Assembly: GCF_938030755.1 (NCBI RefSeq)
Contig: NZ_CALHIF010000039.1
Coordinates: 28,778-92,777 of the forward strand
Reading direction: 5' to 3'
DNA: 64,000 nucleotides
DNA from: an uncultured Granulicatella sp.
GTDB lineage: Bacteria > Bacillota > Bacilli > Lactobacillales > Aerococcaceae
Position 1 is the first letter of the stretch, and each line of letters begins with the position of its first letter. This document shows, in pieces, positions 1 through 5,470 of this stretch. The translations under genes and the position numbers were made by a program. Below the pieces are notes generated by a model. That model searched no databases. It saw only the letters and a program-made list of their open reading frames with translations, and was not told the origin of the DNA.

Positions 1-98
1 CAGGGGATATTCCAGTTGATGCCATTGATATGCGTGACTACGGAATGATGAACGGTCCAAAAGTATTAGATCAAGCACTTGTATTGATAGGAGAATAA
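1..98 (+). CDS. PTS lactose/cellobiose-family IIB component (3' end only)
   Basis: Only the last 31 codons are in the window (frame beginning at base 3). The visible tail contains IPVDAIDMRDYGMMNG followed by a short C-terminal helix, as in the C-termini of cellobiose/chitobiose-type IIB proteins, small cytoplasmic domains phosphorylated on an N-terminal cysteine that lies upstream of this window. The stop is followed after one base by the ATG of a matching IIA gene, so the two are co-transcribed. The sugar cannot be told from this fragment; family members carry cellobiose, chitobiose or lactose. Confidence 0.8.
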   Translation, partial: GDIPVDAIDMRDYGMMNGPKVLDQALVLIGE

Positions 99-99
99 A

Positions 100-417
100 A
101 TGACAGAAGAAATGGAACTCATCTGTTTCCAGCTGATTGCCAATAGTGGTGCAGCAAAATCCTCATTTGTAGAAGCCATTCAATTGGCCAAAAAAGGACA
201 GTTTGAAGACGCAAATGCAAAATTGAAGGAAGCAGAGGAAGCTTTTGTTGAGGCACATAAAATTCATGCAGAGCTGATTCAAAAAGAAGCAGGTGGAGAA
301 AAAACAGAATTTTCATTGTTGTTCATGCATGCAGAGGATCAAATGGCATCAACAGAAATCGTTCAGTTATTAGCGCAAGAGCTAATTGAACTATACCGTG
401 ATAAACACCCACAATAA
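100..417 (+). CDS. PTS lactose/cellobiose-family IIA component
   Basis: A 105-residue all-helical protein, the normal length for LacF/CelC-type IIA. It accepts phosphate from HPr and passes it to IIB. The expected phosphorylation site is His77 in FMHAEDQMAS, with Asp80 in the position of the metal-binding aspartate of the trimer core. The N-terminus (ELICFQLIANSGAAKSSF) and the acidic helix after it match the family. It begins one base after the IIB stop, and a strong terminator follows 10 bases after its own stop, so it is the last gene of this PTS transcript. Confidence 0.88.
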   Translation: MTEEMELICFQLIANSGAAKSSFVEAIQLAKKGQFEDANAKLKEAEEAFVEAHKIHAELIQKEAGGEKTEFSLLFMHAEDQMASTEIVQLLAQELIELYRDKHPQ

Positions 418-426
418 GAACTTTAC

Positions 427-463
427 AAAACACAGATTAGGATTTCTCCGGATCTGTGTTTTT
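427..463 (+). terminator. Rho-independent terminator of the PTS operon
   Basis: Arms AAAACACAGAT and ATCTGTGTTTT enclose a 14-nt loop and are followed by a T-rich tract. Placed just after the IIA gene. Confidence 0.85.
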
Positions 464-480
464 ATTTAGAATCAACCTTA

Positions 481-948
481 GAAAGATAAGATTCCGTAGA
501 AGCTTACGGATTCTATAATAGCAGTAACGTGAAGTGCATCGAATGTTAGGGAGAAAGACAGAAATACTCTAAATATATTTATGTATTTAGAGTATTTCGT
601 TTTCTTTCCCCCACAAAGTTGAATAGGAATGAGCTAGCTGGTTACAGCAAAGCTCATTCCATTCAACCACTGTGCTTATGGGGAGTAGGAGTTTGCTTCG
701 TAGTTAAAAATTTTATAAAGGTAGACGCAGTAGCTGATTGAATCAAGCTTCATCACTTGTGATTCGCTTAATTCTAATCAGCCTTGCGGAGGTAAGACTA
801 CAAAGTAAACAGGACTCACACTGTGAGTCCTGTTTTGTCTTTGGTCTTACTCCCATTTGTAGCTTCGAAGGTGTAAGACTTTGGCTTACACCGGTGCAAC
901 GTTACAGCTATTATGAAGAGATCCGGAAGGATTCGCAAGGAATCTTTC
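481..948. repeat. Multi-hairpin palindromic intergenic element, copy A
   Basis: A 468-bp non-coding block whose two ends are inverted copies. GAAAGAT..GATTCC at 481 faces GGAATCTTTC ending at 948, and the 16-nt segment at 515-530 (ATAATAGCAGTAACGT) matches the reverse complement of 899-914 at 15 of 16 positions. Between the arms lie nested hairpins: 569-600 (14-bp perfect stem GAAATACTCTAAAT), 611-670 (stem around GGAATGAGCT), 733-781 (stem around CTGATT), 791-850 (13-bp perfect stem AAACAGGACTCAC inside an outer stem GTAAGAC), and 869-892 (GGTGTAAG). No transposase is present. The element shares its terminal motif with the block at 55969-56178, so it looks like a dispersed, non-autonomous repeat. 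The 97-codon open frame inside it is the product of these palindromes. Confidence 0.75.
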
Positions 949-1015
949 TTTATGTTGAGATAAGGAACAGAATCATTAAGAAATGCCTAAATCCTTTTAA
1001 AATGCGTAGATTCAG

Positions 1016-1024
1016 TGATAAAAT
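1016..1024 (+). promoter_or_regulatory. Extended -10 promoter for the HD/5-FCL gene
   Basis: TG-a-TAAAAT 27 bases before the ATG at 1052. No good -35 is visible, which is usual for extended -10 promoters. It lies just outside the repeat element. Confidence 0.4.
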
Positions 1025-1051
1025 AAACTGACATCAACCGTGGAGGAACAT

Positions 1052-2179
1052 ATGGAAGACAAAAGATTATTGATGAATACATATACAGGGCGCGTATTTA
1101 ATCCGCTTGAGATGGTTTCAGACGATGTTGCCATTGAAGATATTGCTCATGCCTTAAGTATGATGTGTCGAGGAAACGGACATTTGCGTTTCTTTTATTC
1201 AGTAGGATTACATAGCATTAACTGTGCACAAGAAGCCATTGCTAGAGGATACCAAACAGGGACGGTCCTTGCTTGTTTACTGCATGATGCAACTGAAGCT
1301 TATATCGCTGACTTAATTCGTCCAGTGAAGAATCAATTGCCAGAGTACGAAGTCATAGAAAACAATCTATTCGAAGTGATTAAAGAGAAATTCTTCTTGC
1401 AACATTTAGAAGAAAAAGAATGGGCAAAAGTATGGGCGATTGATCATGAAATGCTCTCTAATGAATTACCGGTGATTTTAACGGATGAATCGATGGTGGA
1501 AAAGGCACCGTTGTTAAGTAGCCCCATTTTGGAAGAAAGAAGCATGCGAGCGGTCGAACTTGAATTCTTGAAGTTATTTACTGAACTCTTTGAATCCTAT
1601 CAAAAAGAAGTAAAAAAAATAAAACGCGCTCAGCAAAAGAGAATACTCGAAGAAATGACCCCAGGGAAACGACACGCAGAAGAAAAAAGAGTGGTAGAGT
1701 GGCTTAAAGGAATGCCACAATGGATTGAGGCTAAAACAATTGCTGTAACAATGCCAATGAGAATTGAATTTCAATTAGATTTAGTGATACAAGAAGCTAG
1801 ACTGTTGGGCAAACAATTATTTGTCCCTGTCACAATGCCGGACAAGACATTAGTTTTTGTGGAATGGAATGAACAAACTACTTTTAAACGGACTTCTTTT
1901 GGATCATTAGAACCTGTAATTGACAGCGATCATCCAATATTTGAAGCAAAAGATTTAGATTTAGTGATTGTTCCTGGTTTACTTTATAGTACAAAAGGGG
2001 ACCGAATCGGATTTGGCGGTGGCTATTACGATAGAACCTTGCAAAAGGTAGACGATTATCGCATCGTTTCAATGGCGTATACGACTCAGGTGACGTCTGT
2101 TGTAGACTGGCCAGTATATGAAACGGACATTCATATTCCAACGATTATTACAAGTGAAGGAGTGGTTCGAGATGTTTAA
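1052..2179 (+). CDS. Fusion of HD-domain phosphohydrolase and 5-formyltetrahydrofolate cyclo-ligase
   Basis: 375 residues from the ATG at 1052, preceded by GGAGG five bases upstream; an in-frame GTG at 1040 has no such site. Residues 1-190 form an HD phosphohydrolase of the type with the N-terminal signature YTGR.FNPL, IEDIAHALSMMCR (His33), FYSV.LHS (His54) and LLHDATEAY (His78-Asp79). Residues about 195-375 form a complete 5-FTHF cyclo-ligase (YqgN/MTHFS), which makes 5,10-methenyl-THF from 5-formyl-THF with ATP; its phosphate-binding motif GFGGGYYDR is at 320-328 and the basic N-terminal helix (KKIKRAQQKR) is kept. The two halves run in one frame without a break. Downstream order (rhomboid, glucokinase, rhodanese) is that of stand-alone yqgN, so the HD part is an addition. 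The HD substrate is unknown; nucleotide hydrolysis is the family expectation. Confidence 0.85.
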   Translation: MEDKRLLMNTYTGRVFNPLEMVSDDVAIEDIAHALSMMCRGNGHLRFFYSVGLHSINCAQEAIARGYQTGTVLACLLHDATEAYIADLIRPVKNQLPEYEVIENNLFEVIKEKFFLQHLEEKEWAKVWAIDHEMLSNELPVILTDESMVEKAPLLSSPILEERSMRAVELEFLKLFTELFESYQKEVKKIKRAQQKRILEEMTPGKRHAEEKRVVEWLKGMPQWIEAKTIAVTMPMRIEFQLDLVIQEARLLGKQLFVPVTMPDKTLVFVEWNEQTTFKRTSFGSLEPVIDSDHPIFEAKDLDLVIVPGLLYSTKGDRIGFGGGYYDRTLQKVDDYRIVSMAYTTQVTSVVDWPVYETDIHIPTIITSEGVVRDV

Positions 2180-2870
2180 AATAAATCCATGGAAATTAGA
2201 ACGGATGAAGCGCAATATGAATGAGAATTTTAGTTTCACTTATTTATTTCTTGCGATTCAAGCAGCGCTGTTTGTAGTGATGACGCTAGCGGGTGGTTCA
2301 ACAAATGGACAGGTGCTTGTTAATTTTGGTGCGAAATTCAATCCGTATATTATTCATCAGCATGAATATTATCGCTTCCTAACACCAATTTTCTTACATA
2401 TTGGATTGGAACATATTTTATTTAACAGTGTATTCTTGTACATGATTGGTCGTCAGATGGAGTACGAAATTGGGCACTGGAGATTCCTTGTTGTGTATCT
2501 TTTATCCGGTATCATGGGAAACCTGGCTAGTTTTGCGTTTTCATCAAGTATTTCTGCAGGGGCAAGTACGGCGCTCTTTGGACTCATGGGATCTGTGGTT
2601 TATCTATCACGCAAACATGGATATATTCGATCTTTCCAGCAAATGGGAGTGCAATATGCAGGACTTATCATTATCAATATCGTTCTTGGGTTTATTAATT
2701 CAGCCGTCGATAACTATGGACACATAGGAGGACTCGTTGGTGGATATTTAGTGATGACAGCGATTAGCTTTAGAGGAGACCGACTCACAAAACCGGCTTC
2801 ACGCATTGTGGGAATTGTAGCGTATTTTGTCATTGCATTTTTACTATTTTGGCTAGGAATGAAAAGATAA
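2172..2870 (+). CDS. gluP: Rhomboid-family intramembrane serine protease
   Basis: 232 residues from the ATG at 2172, which overlaps the preceding gene by 8 bases with GAAGGAG 9 bases upstream. A short cytoplasmic N-terminus is followed by about seven membrane segments. The catalytic Ser132 sits in SAGASTALFG (GxS with Thr instead of Gly next) and the partner His184 in YGHIGGLVGG; the loop FLHIGLEHILFNS before the active site is also typical. Such proteases cut membrane proteins within the bilayer; B. subtilis GluP (YqgP) takes part in membrane protein turnover. Unlike B. subtilis YqgP, no TPR extension is present. Coupled to the folate enzyme upstream and to glcK downstream. Confidence 0.85.
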   Translation: MFKINPWKLERMKRNMNENFSFTYLFLAIQAALFVVMTLAGGSTNGQVLVNFGAKFNPYIIHQHEYYRFLTPIFLHIGLEHILFNSVFLYMIGRQMEYEIGHWRFLVVYLLSGIMGNLASFAFSSSISAGASTALFGLMGSVVYLSRKHGYIRSFQQMGVQYAGLIIINIVLGFINSAVDNYGHIGGLVGGYLVMTAISFRGDRLTKPASRIVGIVAYFVIAFLLFWLGMKR

Positions 2871-2873
2871 TGC

Positions 2874-2882
2874 TGTTATAAT
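2874..2882 (+). promoter_or_regulatory. Extended -10 promoter upstream of glcK
   Basis: TGt-TATAAT located 34 bases before the glucokinase ATG. Gives glcK its own start in addition to read-through from gluP. Confidence 0.45.
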
Positions 2883-2915
2883 GAAAGCATATACAAATTT
2901 CATGGAGTGAATACA

Positions 2916-3884
2916 ATGGAAAAGAAAATTATTGGTATTGATTTGGGTGGAACGTCCATCAAATTTGCGATTATTTCACTTGAAGGTGAAATTCAACAAA
3001 AATGGTCGATTCCTACAAATATTTTAGATGAAGGAAGTCATATTGTGGATGACATCATTGATACGATTCGTCATCGCTTAGAGTTGTTAGATTTAACGAA
3101 TGAAAACTTTGCAGGAATCGGGATGGGTTCTCCAGGTGTTGTGGATAGAGAGAAAGGTACAGTTATTGGTGCCTATAACTTAAATTGGAAAACATTACAA
3201 CCATTGAAAGAAAAAATTGAAGGCGCACTTGGAATTCCTTTCTTCATTGATAATGATGCTAACGTTGCTGCACTTGGTGAAAAATGGATGGGTGCAGGTG
3301 GAGACCAACCGGACGTAACTTTCTTTACACTTGGAACAGGTGTCGGCGGCGGAATTATCGCTGAAAATCGCCTGATTCATGGTGTAGCTGGTGCTGGCGG
3401 TGAACTTGGACATATTACTGTTGATTTTAGTAATCGTCCATTTGCATGTACTTGCGGTAAAAAAGGCTGTCTTGAAACGGTAGCGAGTGCAACAGGAATT
3501 GTCAATTTAGCACGTCGTTATGCCGACGAATATGCAGGAGATTCAGAACTAAAAGCAAGAATCGATGATGGACAAGATGTGAGTGCTAAAGATGTGTTTG
3601 ATTTAGCAAAACAAAACGATCCACTCGCTTTAATTGTGATTCGTCATTTTTCTAAATATTTAGGAATTGCATGTTCACACGTTGCGAATATGTTAAATCC
3701 ATCATTCATCGTCATCGGTGGTGGGGTGAGCGCGGCAGGAGAATTCTTGTTAGAAGGCGTTCATAAAGAATATGAACAATTAGTATTCCCACAAGTCCGC
3801 GAAACTACACATTTACGTTTAGCAGAACTTGGGAACGATGCAGGAGTCATTGGAGCAGCTTCTTTAGTGCTTTTGAAAGATTAG
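2916..3884 (+). CDS. glcK: Glucokinase, ROK family
   Basis: 322 residues from the ATG at 2916, with GGAG 9 bases upstream; an in-frame GTG at 2907 overlaps that site and is not favoured. It phosphorylates glucose to glucose-6-phosphate with ATP in the cytoplasm. Features of the ROK family are the N-terminal phosphate loop GIDLGGTSIKFA, the catalytic aspartate in FIDNDANVAALGE, the GTGVGGGII loop, the sugar-binding GAGGELGH and the zinc cluster CTCGKKGCLE. Length and motif order are normal. The gene follows the rhomboid gene exactly as in Bacillus yqgP-yqgQ-glcK, though no yqgQ is present. Confidence 0.93.
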   Translation: MEKKIIGIDLGGTSIKFAIISLEGEIQQKWSIPTNILDEGSHIVDDIIDTIRHRLELLDLTNENFAGIGMGSPGVVDREKGTVIGAYNLNWKTLQPLKEKIEGALGIPFFIDNDANVAALGEKWMGAGGDQPDVTFFTLGTGVGGGIIAENRLIHGVAGAGGELGHITVDFSNRPFACTCGKKGCLETVASATGIVNLARRYADEYAGDSELKARIDDGQDVSAKDVFDLAKQNDPLALIVIRHFSKYLGIACSHVANMLNPSFIVIGGGVSAAGEFLLEGVHKEYEQLVFPQVRETTHLRLAELGNDAGVIGAASLVLLKD

Positions 3885-3944
3885 AAGAAACATGATACAA
3901 TATCTCTTGTCTTATTAAAATTATTTTTGAAGGAGTTTAGTCTC

Positions 3945-4325
3945 ATGTTGTATATTATTTTGGGTCTATTATTGGCTTACGGAATTTACTTATTTGTATT
4001 AATTTGGATGCGTCAATCTGCTGCAAAAGTGGTTAGTGCTGAAGAGTTCGGAAAGGATTTACGTCATGGACAATTAATCGATGTACGTGAAAAGGACGAA
4101 TTCAAAGCAGCTCATATTTTAGGAGCACGTAACATTCCATATTCTCAATTTAAAGAACGTTTCATGGAATTGCGTAAAGACCAACCAATCTATTTGTATG
4201 AAGATGGCGTTTCTATCGCAGGTCGTTGTGCCTACCGTCTAAAGAAAAATGGATATACAAATATTTTCATTTTAAAACATGGTTTTGAAGCATGGAATGG
4301 AAAAGTGAAAAAAAGAGAAAACTAA
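3945..4325 (+). CDS. Membrane-anchored rhodanese-like protein without the active cysteine
   Basis: 126 residues from the ATG at 3945, with AAGGAG 9 bases before; an upstream TTG at 3927 lies ahead of this site. One N-terminal membrane helix (residues about 2-23) is followed by a cytoplasmic rhodanese fold with LIDVREKDEFKAAHILGARNIPYSQF. The loop that should hold the sulfur-carrying cysteine reads LYEDGVSIAGRCAYRL: there is no Cys at the catalytic place, as in the Bacillus YqhL/YqgS-neighbour family. It is therefore unlikely to be a sulfurtransferase and may bind a partner or phosphate. It is the last gene of the glcK transcript. Confidence 0.8.
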   Translation: MLYIILGLLLAYGIYLFVLIWMRQSAAKVVSAEEFGKDLRHGQLIDVREKDEFKAAHILGARNIPYSQFKERFMELRKDQPIYLYEDGVSIAGRCAYRLKKNGYTNIFILKHGFEAWNGKVKKREN

Positions 4326-4330
4326 ACAGA

Positions 4331-4360
4331 AAGAGCTAGTTCATTGAACTAGCTCTTTTT
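4331..4360. terminator. Bidirectional terminator between rhodanese and lipoprotein genes
   Basis: 12-bp perfect stem AAGAGCTAGTTC/GAACTAGCTCTT with a 3-nt loop, T tract on the plus side and A tract on the other. It serves convergent genes. Confidence 0.9.
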
Positions 4361-4367
4361 GTTATTA

Positions 4368-5024
4368 TTAATCCACTTTGTAATACATCATGGCTTTAAC
4401 TGTTTTACCATCAGTAACGGTTTGTGTTCCGAAAATGCGATCTTTTGAAATGTCCGATTGATCTTTTTCACCAGGAAGTAATCCATAAGTCAGTTCTACA
4501 TTTTTGGGAATAAAGGAGAATACCGCACCTCCAACAAAAGTTTTCTCATTGTTTTCTGGAACCATAATCCAGTTTAAAAGCCCTTCTTGATATTGTTGTT
4601 TGGTAATTCCAACTTTCAAATTACCGTGACTACTCGAAATTTTACCATCTTTGTCGATGTGAATTTCCCACCCAGCAGAGTTTCTCCAAGTTCCTTCCAC
4701 GCTTCGGAAGTCTCCTTGTTTTATCGCTTGAAGATCCATTGAGGATGGTTTTGGTTGTTCCGCTGGAATGACTGCTTTTTCCGTAGATACAGTTTCGGGA
4801 ACCGGTAGGGTTGCTTCCTTTTGTTCTACTGTCGTTGAAACTGCAGTAGTAGGTTCCGTTGTAGAACTAGTTGTGGTTTGTTTTGTAATTGTTGTGTTTG
4901 AAGTTGTAGTGGTTGTGGATTGAATTTGTGTCCCAGTTGTAGTGGTTGAGTCTTCTTTCTTTTGGAAAAGTGAACAGCCCCCTAAAGTAAGAGCTATTAA
5001 GAATGATGCTGTCAGTTTCTTCAT
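4368..5024 (-). CDS. Thr-rich lipoprotein with a DUF6287-like C-terminal domain
   Basis: 218 residues. A basic start and hydrophobic stretch end in the lipobox LTLGGC, predicting lipidation at Cys17. Residues about 24-75 are a low-complexity Thr/Ser linker with many Thr and acidic residues, of the sort that spans a cell wall. The C-terminal 120 residues (QGDFRSVEGTWRNSAGW.IHI onward) resemble the streptococcal DUF6287 lipoprotein domain; function is unknown. The start is set by TGGAGGGATTTC ahead of the ATG. It stands alone, convergent with the rhodanese gene and divergent from the mgtA leader. Confidence 0.72.
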   Translation of the reverse strand: MKKLTASFLIALTLGGCSLFQKKEDSTTTTGTQIQSTTTTTSNTTITKQTTTSSTTEPTTAVSTTVEQKEATLPVPETVSTEKAVIPAEQPKPSSMDLQAIKQGDFRSVEGTWRNSAGWEIHIDKDGKISSSHGNLKVGITKQQYQEGLLNWIMVPENNEKTFVGGAVFSFIPKNVELTYGLLPGEKDQSDISKDRIFGTQTVTDGKTVKAMMYYKVD

Positions 5025-5096
5025 TGAAATCCCTCCATTTCTATTTCATTATACTACTAATAAGTTCGAATATACATATTTTTTGAAATCGTTTTG

Positions 5097-5125
5097 TTGA
5101 CAAACACTATTTTTAATGTTACCTT
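5097..5125 (+). promoter_or_regulatory. Promoter of the mgtA leader
   Basis: -35 TTGACA at 5097, 17-base spacer, -10 TACCTT at 5120 with an upstream TGt. The start point would fall near 5132, directly before the M-box. Confidence 0.65.
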
Positions 5126-5132
5126 GAATATA

Positions 5133-5283
5133 GTAAATCGGTAGGTGAGACTACCATGGAGATACGGATGACTACCGCAAAATAGTGGAGACACTATTCG
5201 TTGGTTAGCAGTCGCTGTCGTGAAGGCAGAGACTAATGTCATTACATTGCTCCATGATGTTAAAGCTTGGACGAAAAATGAGA
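5133..5283 (+). promoter_or_regulatory. M-box magnesium riboswitch
   Basis: The conserved opening GGTAGGTGAGACTACC, the run TGGAGATACGGATGACTACC and later TTGCTCCATGATG followed by GTTAAAGCTTGGACGAAAA match the M-box (ykoK leader) layout in order and spacing as I know it from B. subtilis mgtE. M-box RNAs bind Mg2+ and then favour a downstream terminator. A terminator follows at 5300, and the controlled gene is an Mg2+ transport ATPase, which fits. Confidence 0.88.
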
Positions 5284-5299
5284 ATTGTTTATTTGGTAA

Positions 5300-5338
5300 G
5301 CATCTTGTCATGTCTAAGCTATGACAAGGTGCTTTTTC
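5300..5338 (+). terminator. M-box controlled terminator
   Basis: 13-bp stem AGCATCTTGTCAT/ATGACAAGGTGCT (one G-U) with a 9-nt loop and five Ts. It lies between the riboswitch and the leader ORF, so the leader ORF and mgtA are transcribed only on read-through. Confidence 0.88.
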
Positions 5339-5371
5339 ATTTACCCAAAAGTTCTAGAAAGAGGTGATTAT

Positions 5372-5455
5372 ATGCCTGGACCGGAGAGTCAAACGAAACA
5401 AATCAATGAGCGAAGGGAAGAGTGTGATGATCACCCGGAGCTTCGCCTAATCTAA
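5372..5455 (+). CDS. 27-residue leader ORF upstream of mgtA
   Basis: Starts with ATG 5372 behind AAAGAGGTGATTAT, a ribosome site almost identical to that of mgtA (AAAGAGGTGAAGACT). The peptide is hydrophilic: it opens MPGPES and ends with an acidic part (REECDDHPE) before LRLI. It has no membrane helix, so it is not an MgtR/MgtS-like partner. Its stop is 15 bases before the mgtA ATG, and its last codons pair with the mgtA ribosome site (see 5441-5467). Early Pro codons and acidic runs recall the proline/acidic MgtL leader peptide of enteric bacteria, where ribosome progress reports Mg2+; that analogy is inference. Confidence 0.55.
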   Translation: MPGPESQTKQINERREECDDHPELRLI

Positions 5456-5467
5456 AAAGAGGTGAAG
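5441..5467 (+). promoter_or_regulatory. Hairpin masking the mgtA ribosome-binding site
   Basis: CTTCGCCT (5441-5448, inside the end of the leader ORF) can pair with AGGTGAAG (5460-5467, containing the mgtA Shine-Dalgarno), giving 8 pairs with one G-U and an 11-nt loop. A ribosome finishing the leader ORF would open it. Confidence 0.5.
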
Positions 5468-5470
5468 ACT

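Noticed and set aside
738..1031. 97-codon open frame
   Set aside because: It lies across the hairpins of repeat element A, has no ribosome site and no recognizable protein features; palindromes explain its openness.
5057..5311. 84-codon minus-strand ORF
   Set aside because: It is the antisense of the M-box leader and has no family features.
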